A stretch of DNA of 64,000 nucleotides from Nemertoderma westbladi (taxonomy: Eukaryota > Xenacoelomorpha > Nemertodermatida > Nemertodermatidae). Positions 8,051 to 16,847 of the stretch are shown piece by piece. The stretch spans positions 496,001-560,000 of the forward strand of contig JAUCBJ010001846.1 of assembly GCA_032718475.1 (NCBI GenBank), in the 5' to 3' direction. The notes below the pieces were generated by a model, which ran no database searches, had not been told where the DNA came from, and saw only the letters and a program-made list of their open reading frames with translations. Position 1 is the first letter of the stretch. Each line of letters begins with the position of its first letter. The translations under genes and the position numbers were made by a program.

Positions 8051-8671
8051 TTATAAGTTAAAAAAGTTTTGTAAAAATTGTAGGCCATGGTGGTGGCTTT
8101 TCTCAGGGTGAAATTGACAGCCCACTGTTTTTTGATGCACCATCACGGCTGGCCACATGTCACCATAAGTGGTTTGGCCAATGACATTGTGTTGATTGTG
8201 CTTGGTAACATGATAGCTATGAGCATAATAAAAGCATGAATCATTGGGGATGTCTTGCCAAATGGGGTGGTTTTGGGTTTGGTGTACTGGGTTCCAGCCC
8301 ATATGTGGGACGCGTATTGATTGATCTAAAGGTATTTTTTGAACATGGCCATCAAATACTTCAAGTGCAGGATGTGTATGGGTTTCTTCAGAGCGCGCCA
8401 TTAAAACATGCAGCCCAATACAAATCCCTAAAAAGGGTTGGTCTTGTTCAATCATTTTTTTGATCGACTCATGTAGTTTTTGTTGGTGTAGGGTATCGGT
8501 AGCCGCTTGCATGGTGCCTTGGCCAGGGAAAATGATATAGTCAGCTTCAGTTAAAATGTTTTGTTGATTTGTGGTGATGATATGGGCATTGGGCACGCAA
8601 TAGGATACGGCGTTTTTAACACTGGCATTGTTGCCACCGGGGTAAGCTAGTACAGCAATGGTTTTTTTCAT
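8051..8671 (-). CDS. hisH: Imidazole glycerol phosphate synthase, glutaminase subunit
   Basis: HisH is the class I glutamine amidotransferase that feeds ammonia to HisF. It is 206 residues. The nucleophile elbow reads GICIGLH (Cys at about residue 82). The Leu-to-Ile and Gln-to-His changes are mild departures from the usual GxCLGMQ. The catalytic His-x-Glu is QFHPE followed by an unusual SHHH. It lies between hisB and hisA. Confidence 0.95.
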   Translation of the reverse strand: MKKTIAVLAYPGGNNASVKNAVSYCVPNAHIITTNQQNILTEADYIIFPGQGTMQAATDTLHQQKLHESIKKMIEQDQPFLGICIGLHVLMARSEETHTHPALEVFDGHVQKIPLDQSIRVPHMGWNPVHQTQNHPIWQDIPNDSCFYYAHSYHVTKHNQHNVIGQTTYGDMWPAVMVHQKTVGCQFHPEKSHHHGLQFLQNFFNL

Positions 8672-8679
8672 TAGCTTGG

Positions 8680-9267
8680 CTATAAAACACCTTTACTAGA
8701 AGGAATGGTTTGGGTGTGCAGTTGTGTAGTTGCCAAAGAGAGCGACACCCCAAAGGCTTTAAAAATACTTTCAACTTGGTGATGGGCATTTGCTCCTCGA
8801 AGCTGGTCAATATGCAAGGTGATGGCAGCATGGTTCACAAAGCCTTGAAAGAATTCTTTGACCAAGTCTACATCGAAATTACCGATGCGAGGGCGTGTAA
8901 AATGAGCATTGAAGAATAAACCGGGGCGACCGGATAAATCAATCACAACACGGGAGAGTGATTCATCTAGGGGAACATAAGCATGCCCGTAACGTTTCAG
9001 TCCTTTTTTATCCCCTATTGTTTCAAAAAAGGCTTGGCCTAAAGTAATACCAATGTCTTCAACCAAGTGATGATCATCAATTTCAACATCACCCGTTGCA
9101 TCAATGGCCAGCCCAATTTTCCCATGCATGGCGATCTGTTCTAACATATGGTTTAAAAAGGGAGCAGGGGTGTTGATGCTTGATTGGTTGGGGGAATCTA
9201 GGTCAAGGTGTAGGTGAATATTAGTTTCTTTGGTTTGGCGCTTTTTTTCGCAAGCTCGGTTGAGCAT
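8680..9267 (-). CDS. hisB: Imidazoleglycerol-phosphate dehydratase
   Basis: This 195-residue monofunctional HisB catalyses the sixth step of histidine synthesis. Both duplicated metal-binding half motifs are visible: HMLEQ...H (about residues 40-50) with DDHHLVED (about 63-71), and later [15 protein letters not shown]. The histidinol phosphatase domain of enterobacteria is absent. It is the first gene of the his-tat operon. The first base of its start codon is also the first base of the IS1595 target duplication (9267-9274), so the IS replaces its native upstream region; no good ribosome binding site is left between the IS end and the ATG. Confidence 0.95.
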   Translation of the reverse strand: MLNRACEKKRQTKETNIHLHLDLDSPNQSSINTPAPFLNHMLEQIAMHGKIGLAIDATGDVEIDDHHLVEDIGITLGQAFFETIGDKKGLKRYGHAYVPLDESLSRVVIDLSGRPGLFFNAHFTRPRIGNFDVDLVKEFFQGFVNHAAITLHIDQLRGANAHHQVESIFKAFGVSLSLATTQLHTQTIPSSKGVL

Positions 9268-9274
9268 ATTATTT
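9267..9274. repeat. Left 8-bp target site duplication (TATTATTT)
   Basis: Identical to 10262-10269 on the other side of the IS. Eight bases is the usual target duplication for IS1595-family elements. Confidence 0.9.
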
Positions 9275-9362
9275 CGGACAGTCCCATTAATTGATTAACA
9301 AAAACCACCCCTAAAGTAAACTTATAAGTGTTGAAGTTATAAGAAATACATTAGGTAGTAGC

Positions 9363-10045
9363 ATGAATATTATACAGGTATTTAAACAATTCCCCAATCA
9401 AGAAAGCTGTATTAAACACCTAGAAGCTAAAAGGTAGTCAAACGGCGTTACATATGCTTACTGTTCAAGCCCAAACACTTGCGAAAGAACAAGCCGACTT
9501 AAGACATCATTTAATACTTGTAAAAAGTCATTCAACGTTACTGTGGGCACTATATTTCACGACACACGCCAAAGAATCTAAGAAAAAATGATGACAGAAA
9601 CTTTCCGCAAGCTCCAAGGAGCAGAGCCACTAAAAAAGAATGTGTTGTAGGAATGGTTGAGCGCGAAGGTAATGCTAAAGCAGAAAGTGTTAATAAAGGG
9701 TGTTTAAAATCAAAAGATTTAAACGAATTGATCAGAAAAAATATCAACCCAAGTAAGTCTGTATTATTAACGGACGAATACAGGGGATATTCTAAAGTTT
9801 CTAAAATACTTAAGCATTACACCATTAATCACAACTATGAATACGCCAATGGGCAAATACATACCAATAATACCATTGAGTCATTCTGGGCGTTGCTTAA
9901 AATGGATATTATGGGGCAGTTTCACAGGGTATCAGCCAAACACCTAAATAAATATGTTGATGAGTTTTGTTTTAGATTCAATGCTAGGAATGAGAAAACA
10001 AGCAACACTTTTGATTGTGTTGTTGGCAATATGTTGATTATATAA
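9363..10045 (+). pseudogene. IS1595-family transposase, broken
   Basis: The N-terminus (start 9363) matches the zinc-ribbon start of IS1595 transposases (FPNQESC...HLEAKR), but a TAG replaces the expected Trp codon at 9435-9437. The frame then continues with NGVT and a cysteine pair region. The C-terminal catalytic half is open in another frame from about 9590 to 10045: GMVERE, LLTDEYRGY (second acidic residue) and NTIESFWALLK (catalytic Glu). The middle third, which should carry the first Asp of the DDE triad, is deleted. The transposase is therefore inactive. Confidence 0.88.
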
Positions 10046-10106
10046 CGGATATAAAAAACGTTATGGGTTTCAAATAAATACCGCCATAATTTTATGGAGA
10101 TTTATT

Positions 10107-10214
10107 ATGAATCAAAATAAGATTGTGCATGTGTGTTCATACATTCGATACCACTTAAAGCGCTTTGAGTATGTTCGCAAACATGCACGCGGTTTTCCCA
10201 ATCGTTTAATTTAG
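10107..10214 (+). CDS. Small IS passenger ORF (35 residues)
   Basis: A short basic frame inside the IS, preceded by a purine-rich ATGGAGATTT stretch that can act as a ribosome binding site. It encodes a His/Arg/Tyr-rich peptide of 35 residues with no known domain. IS1595 elements often carry short passenger frames after the transposase. It may be untranslated. Confidence 0.35.
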   Translation: MNQNKIVHVCSYIRYHLKRFEYVRKHARGFPNRLI

Positions 10215-10261
10215 GATATTGTGGGGTAGCTCCATTTCTAATCAATGAATGGGACAGTCCG

Positions 10262-10269
10262 TATTATTT
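10262..10269. repeat. Right 8-bp target site duplication (TATTATTT)
   Basis: Exact copy of 9267-9274. It marks the point where the divergent hisB/amidotransferase promoter region was split. Confidence 0.9.
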
Positions 10270-10343
10270 TTATGATGCGTCATACAATAGGTGCGTAGAT
10301 TTTGATTTTAACATAAGCCTTAAGATAAATAGAATGTAAGAAT

Positions 10344-12110
10344 ATGTGTGGTATTTGCGGTATTTTTCAGTTTGATGGGGCTTTGGATCAAGGGCGTGTT
10401 CACTCAATGTTATCTGTTTTATCAACTCGAGGTCCAGATGGGCAAAATATTTGGTCAGCCAAGCAAATTAGCCTAGGCCATGCACGATTAAAGGTAATTG
10501 ATTTATCAAGCCAGAGCGATCAACCCATGGTGGATGAGTTCACAAAAAACGCCCTAGTTTTTAATGGCGTTATTTTGAATTACAAAGCCTTGCGTCAAGA
10601 ATTAATTGAGCTGGGTTATCAGTTTAATTCAAGCGGAGATGCTGAGGTTATTTTAAAGGCGTATCAGCATTGGGGTGATGATTGTGTGAATCACTTAGAC
10701 GGTGAATTTGCCTTTGCGATTTGGGATGATCAAAAACAATCCCTTTTTTTAGCGCGCGACCCGTTTGGTATTAAACCACTGTATTTTTATCACTCAAAGT
10801 ATCAATTTATTTTTGCCTCCACCCTCCCAGCCTTGCTTAAAGCAGGGGAAATAGATACCACAATTGACCCGATAGGGCTACAATTTCAATTATCCTTTCA
10901 CGGGGTGATTCCACCCCCTACTACTTTACTAAAAAATATTCGAAAATGGCCACAAGCCCATGTGGGTTTTGTTGATCAAACAGGTATTCGGTGGCATCAA
11001 TACCAAGCACTGACCCCGCCTGCTCAATATTTAAGTGGTAGCTCACTAATTGATAAGATTGATGCCACCTTAAAACATGCGGTTGAAAAACGAATAAAGG
11101 CCTGCGATGTTGAACCAGCAGTGCTGCTTTCAGGTGGGATTGATTCAAGCCTGATTGTGGCTTACATGAATGAATTGGGTCAAAAAAACATTCCCACCTT
11201 TTCGATTGGTTTTGAAAGTGATGGAAATGAACAAGGTGATGAATTTGAACGCTCCTGTGCAATTGCAAAATTTTTTAACACATCACATCATCCAATTAAG
11301 CTAGGTAATCACGCTGTACTAGATGCTTTGCCAAATGCAGTGAGAAATATGGCAGAACCTATGACCGGGCAAGATACTGTGGCTTTTTATTTGCTTGCAC
11401 AAACTGTGAGTCAGTCGCATAAGTTGGTGTTAAGTGGGCAGGGGGCAGATGAAGCGTTTGCAGGGTATTTTTGGTACCCGCAGTTTTTTGAAAAAATTGA
11501 TCAATACAAAACACCACAAGATTGCTTCAAAGCAATTTATCTTGATCGCCCAATGGATGAATACCAACAAACTGTCTCTGGGCAATATCAACATTCAAGC
11601 CACTTAAATAACTGGTTGTGTGAACATTTAAAGTCACTTAACCCTGAACATTTTTTAGGGGAGATTTTAAACCTTGATCGACAATTTTTGGTCGTGGATG
11701 ACCCTGTTAAGCGGGTGGATAACATGACCATGGCATTTGGGTTAGAAACGCGTGTACCTTTTATGGATGTAGAGGTAATGAAGTTAGCCAGTAGTTGCTC
11801 ACCAAAGTGGCTGATTCAAAAGGATGGTAAGTACCCCTTAAAAGTTTTGGCTCAAAAATATTTGCCTTCATCGGTTTTAAATAAGCCCAAAGGTTATTTT
11901 CCCATGCCCGCGCTTAAAATTGTCAAAGGTGGGTTTTATGAATATATGAAAGCAATTTTGCTGTCTCAAAAGACACGTCAGCGAGGGCTGTATGACATGA
12001 GGTATGTTCAAAAGCTGCTGGATAAGCCTAACAATTGCATGACAGCTTTAAACGGCAACCGTTTGTGGCACCTAACGGTTATTGAGGCATGGCTTCAAAC
12101 CCACACCTAA
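10344..12110 (+). CDS. asnB: Asparagine-synthase-family amidotransferase
   Basis: A 588-residue class II amidotransferase. The N-terminal nucleophile Cys2 (MCGICG) starts the glutaminase domain, with RGPDG at about 29-33 and GDAEV at about 98-102. The synthetase domain carries the PP-loop SGGIDSS at 263-269. It transfers glutamine-derived ammonia to an adenylated carboxylate, in the simplest case aspartate to asparagine. The length and several N-terminal blocks also resemble the AsnB-like enzyme that makes the osmolyte N-acetylglutaminylglutamine amide. The acetyltransferase partner of that pathway is not next to it, so the substrate is open. The last 4 bases overlap coaE on the other strand. 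Confidence 0.88.
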   Translation: MCGICGIFQFDGALDQGRVHSMLSVLSTRGPDGQNIWSAKQISLGHARLKVIDLSSQSDQPMVDEFTKNALVFNGVILNYKALRQELIELGYQFNSSGDAEVILKAYQHWGDDCVNHLDGEFAFAIWDDQKQSLFLARDPFGIKPLYFYHSKYQFIFASTLPALLKAGEIDTTIDPIGLQFQLSFHGVIPPPTTLLKNIRKWPQAHVGFVDQTGIRWHQYQALTPPAQYLSGSSLIDKIDATLKHAVEKRIKACDVEPAVLLSGGIDSSLIVAYMNELGQKNIPTFSIGFESDGNEQGDEFERSCAIAKFFNTSHHPIKLGNHAVLDALPNAVRNMAEPMTGQDTVAFYLLAQTVSQSHKLVLSGQGADEAFAGYFWYPQFFEKIDQYKTPQDCFKAIYLDRPMDEYQQTVSGQYQHSSHLNNWLCEHLKSLNPEHFLGEILNLDRQFLVVDDPVKRVDNMTMAFGLETRVPFMDVEVMKLASSCSPKWLIQKDGKYPLKVLAQKYLPSSVLNKPKGYFPMPALKIVKGGFYEYMKAILLSQKTRQRGLYDMRYVQKLLDKPNNCMTALNGNRLWHLTVIEAWLQTHT

Positions 12111-12754
12111 ATAACTTGGTGCAATTGAATGCGGTACTCCAAAATAGCGCGATGAACATATTCAGCACGTTTGTGTAATTGTTCGATACCTTGGTTATTA
12201 AAAATGCGTGTGCAGGGGTATGCTGAAAGTTTGCGAAATCGTTTTCGACTAAATGATTGTTGTGCCGTCATCTTTTTGGTTATCTCAAGTGAAAGTTGAT
12301 CGCGCTTTTTTAAACATTTGTGTTGTTGATGGTAGGTCGCCTGTATCACTAAAATGTGTTGTAAGAATCGGGGCATGTAATTGGTTAACCCCAGCAAGGG
12401 TATAATGGCTAAACAATAAGGGGATTTTCGGTTTTCTAGGTAGTGCTGAAATTTTTTGGAAGCAACCTGCCTAATAAGGGGGTGGAGGTATTGTTCAAGT
12501 TTGAGCTTTAGGTGGGGGTTGTTAAAAATTTGTATTCGCAGTTTATTGCGGTTGATTTGACCGCGATCATCCACAAAGGTTTTGCCAAACAATTCAATCA
12601 CCTTTTGAACACCTAGGCTGCCTGGTTTGAGTAGTGCTTTGGAAATTTTGTCATAGTCAATCAAGGGTATTTGGTGGGATTTGTGAAGGTAATTTGAAAA
12701 GGTAGTTTTACCGCACCCAATACCGCCTGTTAGGGCAATTGCTTGTGGTTTCAT
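12107..12754 (-). CDS. coaE: Dephospho-CoA kinase
   Basis: CoaE phosphorylates the 3' hydroxyl of dephospho-CoA, the last step of coenzyme A synthesis. It is 215 residues with a P-loop GGIGCGKT at residues 10-17 and the IDYDKI substrate-binding block at about 33-38. The start codon overlaps the pilD stop by 4 bases, the usual pilD-coaE pairing of gammaproteobacteria. The C-terminus overlaps the convergent amidotransferase gene. Confidence 0.93.
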   Translation of the reverse strand: MKPQAIALTGGIGCGKTTFSNYLHKSHQIPLIDYDKISKALLKPGSLGVQKVIELFGKTFVDDRGQINRNKLRIQIFNNPHLKLKLEQYLHPLIRQVASKKFQHYLENRKSPYCLAIIPLLGLTNYMPRFLQHILVIQATYHQQHKCLKKRDQLSLEITKKMTAQQSFSRKRFRKLSAYPCTRIFNNQGIEQLHKRAEYVHRAILEYRIQLHQVI

Positions 12755-13566
12755 AAGCTCATTTTAATGATGGCATACCAAGTGCCTAAGCACAAAAAAG
12801 GGCCAAAAGGGAGTTTGGTGCTCAGCAAGGCTTTAAAGCTTTTTTGCTTGAACCACAATATTGGCATGATTAAAAGGGCAGATAACGCGCTGACCCACAA
12901 TATTTCTGGGAGCAGTTGCCACCCAAACCAAGCACCAGTGGCCGCAAAAAGCTTAAAGTCCCCATGGCCAATACCTTGTTGAGCTTTAATCCAGACAAAT
13001 AATTGGTTGGGAATAAAAAGCAGCAGGTAACCAAGTGCTGCCCCTATGATGGCTTGTTCTGGGCTGGTGAAGGTGTTAAAGGCGTTGAGTAGCAACCCTG
13101 TCCACACAAGTAGCAGGGTGATTTCATCGGGTAAAATAAACCATTTGATGTCGATCACGCATAAGGCAATATGACACCATGCTAAAAATATTAATCCTAA
13201 TCCCACAGGTGTAGGGTCAAAATACCAAGCTAGCAGTCCTGTGGCAAGCCCTGTGATGAGCTCAACAAAAAAATAGCGACTCTCAATGGCTTTGTGGCAA
13301 TGTTTACAGCGCCCTTTTAGATACAAAAAGCTGATAAGCGGCAGGTTGTAATACCAAAAAATAGGGTGTTTGCAATGGGGGCAGTGGGACCTAGGGGCGC
13401 ATAAATTAAAAGGTTTTTTCTGGGGGGGGGTTGTTTGGCCAAGCAAGGTGGTGCAAAAGTCATGTTCTTCTTGCTCAATCATTTTGGGTAATCGGTAAAT
13501 AAGCACATTTAAAAATGAACCAACAGCGAGGCCTGTGAGGATTGCTATAATAAAAAATTCTGTCAT
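12751..13566 (-). CDS. pilD: Prepilin peptidase / N-methyltransferase
   Basis: PilD cleaves and N-methylates type IV prepilins and pseudopilins at the inner membrane. The 271-residue protein has the N-terminal zinc site C62-x2-C65 and C87-x2-C90 of the bifunctional form, six to eight membrane helices, and the two catalytic aspartates of the A24 family (Asp139 in VIDIKW and the GHGD Asp at about 207). No pilin genes are in the window; in related genomes pilB and pilC usually lie upstream. Confidence 0.94.
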   Translation of the reverse strand: MTEFFIIAILTGLAVGSFLNVLIYRLPKMIEQEEHDFCTTLLGQTTPPQKKPFNLCAPRSHCPHCKHPIFWYYNLPLISFLYLKGRCKHCHKAIESRYFFVELITGLATGLLAWYFDPTPVGLGLIFLAWCHIALCVIDIKWFILPDEITLLLVWTGLLLNAFNTFTSPEQAIIGAALGYLLLFIPNQLFVWIKAQQGIGHGDFKLFAATGAWFGWQLLPEILWVSALSALLIMPILWFKQKSFKALLSTKLPFGPFLCLGTWYAIIKMSL

Positions 13567-13601
13567 CGAATGTTTGTTTTAAGAAAAGAGTGGATTGATT
13601 A

Positions 13602-14543
13602 ATGAATATTATACTTGCAAATCCTCGTGGTTTTTGTGCGGGGGTTGATCGTGCCATTCAAATTGTTGAAAAAGCGCTTACCTATTTTGATGCGGTGTAT
13701 GTACGCCATGAGATTGTACACAACCGATTTGTGGTTGAAAGTTTAAAAAAACGGGGGGTTATTTTTGTTGAAGATATTGAGCAAGTTCCCAAAGGTAGTT
13801 TGGTGATTTTTAGCGCCCATGGGGTGTCTGAAAATATTGAAACCTTGGCCAAAGCACGTGGGCTTAATATTTTGGATGCCACATGTCCGTTGGTAACAAA
13901 GGTGCATTTAGAGGTGGTGCGTTTTCAAAAAGAAAAACGTCATGTCATTATGATTGGACATCGTGGTCACCCTGAGGTGAAAGGTACATTGGGCCGCTAC
14001 AATACCAAAGGTGGGGGTCAGGTTTATTTGGTGGAATCGGTCAGTGATGTTGAAAAATTAAACATACCCACCAAACAACCACTTGCCTATGTGACACAAA
14101 CCACGCTCTCGGTTGATGATACCAAATGCATTGCCCAAGCCCTTCAAAAAAAGTTTAACAATTTGGCTTGCCCTAAGGCAAAAGATATTTGTTATGCCAC
14201 CCAAAACCGACAAGAAGCAGTGAAAGCTTTATGCTCAATGGTAGATGTGTTGTTGATTGTAGGTTCTAACAATTCATCTAATTCCATGCGTTTAAAAGAA
14301 ATTGGCAGCGCATACCAAGTGCCTTCATATTTAATTGATTCAGTGGTGCAAATTGATCCAAAATGGTTAAAAAATATTAAAACAGTGGGCATTAGCTCAG
14401 GTGCGTCTGCCCCTGAGGTGTTAGTGGAAGAGGTGTTAAAATTTTTACAAGCCAATTATTTGGTCAAGCGTGTTACCAGCCATGTGGTTAGCGAGGAAAA
14501 TATTACCTTTTCACTGCCACCGATGCCTATGCCTTTAGCGTGA
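13602..14543 (+). CDS. ispH: 4-hydroxy-3-methylbut-2-enyl diphosphate reductase
   Basis: IspH makes IPP and DMAPP in the last step of the methylerythritol phosphate pathway. It is 313 residues, the usual length. The three cysteines holding the iron-sulfur cluster are C12 (GFCAG), C95 (DATCP) and C197. The catalytic Glu125 (GHPE) and the TQTTLS block at about 165-170 are also present. It is divergent from pilD and stands as a single gene. Confidence 0.96.
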   Translation: MNIILANPRGFCAGVDRAIQIVEKALTYFDAVYVRHEIVHNRFVVESLKKRGVIFVEDIEQVPKGSLVIFSAHGVSENIETLAKARGLNILDATCPLVTKVHLEVVRFQKEKRHVIMIGHRGHPEVKGTLGRYNTKGGGQVYLVESVSDVEKLNIPTKQPLAYVTQTTLSVDDTKCIAQALQKKFNNLACPKAKDICYATQNRQEAVKALCSMVDVLLIVGSNNSSNSMRLKEIGSAYQVPSYLIDSVVQIDPKWLKNIKTVGISSGASAPEVLVEEVLKFLQANYLVKRVTSHVVSEENITFSLPPMPMPLA

Positions 14544-14661
14544 TAGGTGGTTTGTTTGATTGCTTTGTTTCAATGTATTTGAATTTTCATAAAAGGAAAT
14601 TAGTTATGACGTTTTGGTTTATGATATTTGCATCATAGTTTTTAGAGATATAGGAAAAGAG

Positions 14662-15498
14662 ATGCTCGATTTATCTGGTCTAGTTCAGAAAGTTTTACTT
14701 GGAACTATTCCTGCAATTGCTGGCATTACTTTTTTTGTTGTATTTGATCAAAAAGAACTAGACAATCAAAACATTTCGTTTTTACCTGGAAAGCCGCTTA
14801 CAGCCTATAAAACCTTATACCCTATTGATACCAAAGGGGATAATTTAGGTATAAATAAGGATACATTTATGAAAGCTGTGCGTTATTTTTCGGCTAAGCA
14901 GAACGTTTCCCCAAAAGCGATTGCAGATTTAATTTACTTAGGGCAGGCTAACAATATTTCGTTATTGTTAGATAAAGATGAACAAGTAGAGTACCGGACT
15001 CTACTAGACAATACTATTTATGATGAGGTAAGACAGATATCTGAGCATAAAGATAGGCTATTTAATGTTTACAAGGATATTGTCAACGGCATTGGTCACA
15101 CTTTCCAAGGAACAAAGATAGAAGTTATTTTGCATGATACCATAAACCCTCTGTAGTCTGTTGTTGCGATACAAAACCCAATTTCAGGCAGAAAGTTAGG
15201 TGATTCAACCACCAATTTTGGCGTTGAACTGATCAAAGATTATGCAGTTTTGGGTCAGCGAAGTAGTAGCTATATTAGTTACCCTTTAACATTAAAAGAT
15301 GGCAGGAACATTAAGTCCTCAACAATCCCCTTATTTAATGATAAATATGGATTGATTGGTTTTATATGTGTGAATGTCGACATATCAAAACTGGGTGTAC
15401 CAGTTGAAGATAAAGATGGTGAGAATTTTTTGCATCATTTTTCGGCTGCGTTTGAAAATAAAAAAATTCATGAGATCATAGAAAATGCACGTCAATAA
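14662..15498 (+). pseudogene. YheO-type PAS domain protein with in-frame stop
   Basis: ATG at 14662 follows an AGGAAAAGAG stretch. The first part (to 15156) has a hydrophobic N-terminal segment and a helical region, then the start of a YheO-like PAS domain (VNGIGHTF, EVILHD). A TAG at 15154-15156 interrupts it. The same frame then carries on with the domain core (VVAIQNPISGRKLGD, GFICVNVDIS) to 15498. A YheO-type HTH at the C-terminus is not seen. The protein is either dead or made only as an N-terminal fragment. The joined length would be about 278 residues. Confidence 0.72.
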
Positions 15499-15513
15499 AA
15501 GATAGGAGGGCAT

Positions 15514-15766
15514 ATGAACAACAATTTAGCATATGAGCTAGCAAAACCTTTGCTAATATATTAAAGAAACAAAGGGGTTTTTGGCTTGCGCTTGTATTAA
15601 TGTAGAGACTTGCAATAAAACAGGGGAAGCCTGTGCCATTGTTAGTGGTGTTAATAATCACGAGCAAATGAAGGCGGCCAACATTGTTGCTTTTTCACAA
15701 AAAGCGCAACAGTTAGGGATTAATGTGGGGGATACGGGCCAATCAGCTTTAGATAAAATGCGTTAG
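15514..15766 (+). pseudogene. Small frameshifted gene remnant, unrecognised
   Basis: It starts with ATG after an AGGAGG stretch (15505-15510), so it was once translated. The first frame gives 16 residues and stops at about 15564. Another frame, open from about 15557 to 15766, gives a Cys-containing start (LACACINVETCN) and a helical end. I do not recognise the family. It directly follows the PAS pseudogene and probably belonged to the same transcription unit. Confidence 0.4.
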
Positions 15767-15788
15767 TTGCAAGCTGTAATTCTTTAAT

Positions 15789-15807
15789 TCACCCAAGTCA
15801 CAATACC
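15789..15807. repeat. 19-bp direct repeat, copy 1 (upstream of protease gene)
   Basis: TCACCCAAGTCACAATACC, identical to 25780-25798. It ends 23 bases before the protease gene start. See the matching copy upstream of gp45. Confidence 0.85.
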
Positions 15808-15830
15808 CCTAAATTGCACTATGTTCCACA

Positions 15831-16847
15831 ATGGAATCCATGGACGCAATCATTCTTGAAATTAACACCACAACTGAGGGCAATCTGCCCGAATGGATAG
15901 AGCTACTCCCATCTGATATCACAGGGCGTGATGGCAGAAGTTGGCTTGCCGATCACACACAAGTCTTAAATACTTTTAAACAAAGAAACGTTGATATCCC
16001 CATCGATATTGAGCATGCCAGTCAGCTGAAAGCCCCCAAAGGTGAAGCGGCACCTTCTGTTGGCTGGATCAAGGCGTTAAAAATTGAAAACAACGCTATT
16101 TGGGGACGAGTTGTGTGGAATGACTTGGGTAAAGAACTTGTTGCATCCAAACAATACCGATACCTAAGCCCCGCGATCACCTTTAATAAACAAACAAGAG
16201 TTGTCACAGGTATTCAAACAGTGGGCATTACCAACCAGCCCAATCTGCATTTACAAGCACTAAACAAAGAGCACAAAGAACACCAAGAAGAAAAACAACC
16301 AAATAAGGAGCCAGAAAATATGTCATTTAAAAATATTGCAGTCAGCCTAAACCTTGAGCAAGCGGCTGATGAGTCAACCATCATTCAATCCATTCAACAA
16401 CTTCAAACCAAAGACGTTGATCTGAATCAATATGTCCCAAAGGCCGATCATGAATTGGCTTTAAATAAACAAAAGGAACTCCAAGAAAAACTCAATACAA
16501 TCGAGCAAGACAAGCACAATCAAGCGGTTGAGGTAGCGATTAATCAAGCAATAACAGCGGGTAAAATCGCCCCAGCCAGCAAAGGTTTCTACGAGGATTC
16601 TTGCCAAGATGAAGAAGGTCTTAACCGATTCAAACAACACATTGAAAGCCTGCCCTCAATTAATGAAGGTGGCGCGACTGGATCACAACCTAAAGATCAA
16701 GCCCAAGCACTCAATGCTCAAGAGCAAGAAATCGCTCAAATGATGGGCGTGGATGAAACTGAGCTTCAAGCCTTTAAATCACCCAATCAATCACCCAATC
16801 AATCACCCAGCCAATCTAATAACCAAACACAAACAGGAGTAAAGTAA
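15831..16847 (+). CDS. Mu gpI-like capsid maturation protease (with nested scaffold)
   Basis: A 338-residue protein of the Mu-like protease/scaffold type. Residues 1-150 form the protease-like domain (LPSDITGRDGRSW near the start, then IDIEHASQLK and the AAPSVGWI block, a Mu-protease pattern). Residues 164-300 are helical and charged, as in a scaffold. The end is a low-complexity Ser/Pro/Asn/Gln repeat (SPNQ units). In Mu, gpI cuts the scaffold during prohead maturation. The stop overlaps the capsid gene start (TAATG). ATG at 15840 is an alternative start. Confidence 0.8.
   Translation: MESMDAIILEINTTTEGNLPEWIELLPSDITGRDGRSWLADHTQVLNTFKQRNVDIPIDIEHASQLKAPKGEAAPSVGWIKALKIENNAIWGRVVWNDLGKELVASKQYRYLSPAITFNKQTRVVTGIQTVGITNQPNLHLQALNKEHKEHQEEKQPNKEPENMSFKNIAVSLNLEQAADESTIIQSIQQLQTKDVDLNQYVPKADHELALNKQKELQEKLNTIEQDKHNQAVEVAINQAITAGKIAPASKGFYEDSCQDEEGLNRFKQHIESLPSINEGGATGSQPKDQAQALNAQEQEIAQMMGVDETELQAFKSPNQSPNQSPSQSNNQTQTGVK
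16320..16847 (+). CDS. Internal start for scaffold protein (Mu gpZ-like)
   Basis: An in-frame ATG at codon 164 of the protease gene is preceded by a perfect AAGGAG at 16305-16310 with a 9-base spacing, better than the site of the full-length gene. Translation from here gives a 175-residue, helix-rich, protease-free protein. This matches the Mu arrangement in which scaffold Z is made from the 3' part of gene I. The start is seen in the sequence; the function is by analogy. Confidence 0.75.
   Translation: MSFKNIAVSLNLEQAADESTIIQSIQQLQTKDVDLNQYVPKADHELALNKQKELQEKLNTIEQDKHNQAVEVAINQAITAGKIAPASKGFYEDSCQDEEGLNRFKQHIESLPSINEGGATGSQPKDQAQALNAQEQEIAQMMGVDETELQAFKSPNQSPNQSPSQSNNQTQTGVK

Larger units (their letters stand above)
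9275..10261. mobile_element. IS1595-family insertion sequence, internally deleted
   Basis: The element is bounded by near-perfect inverted repeats of about 23 bases (9275-9297 and 10239-10261, two mismatches), each starting CGGAC(A/T)GTCCC at the outer end. Direct flanking 8-bp duplications confirm the ends. It carries a broken transposase and a 35-residue passenger frame. At 987 bp it is slightly short for the family, and the transposase centre is missing. It lies between the divergent hisB and amidotransferase genes. Confidence 0.92.

Noticed and set aside
8236-8463. 75-codon frame opposite hisH
   Set aside because: It lies fully inside a conserved gene on the other strand and has no family features; a shadow frame.
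9276-10260. Possible CRISPR or integron features around the inverted repeats
   Set aside because: The repeats are two inverted ends with target duplications, which fully fits an IS element.
15581-15766. RidA or heme-binding family for the small remnant
   Set aside because: No conserved motif of either family could be placed, so it is left unassigned.
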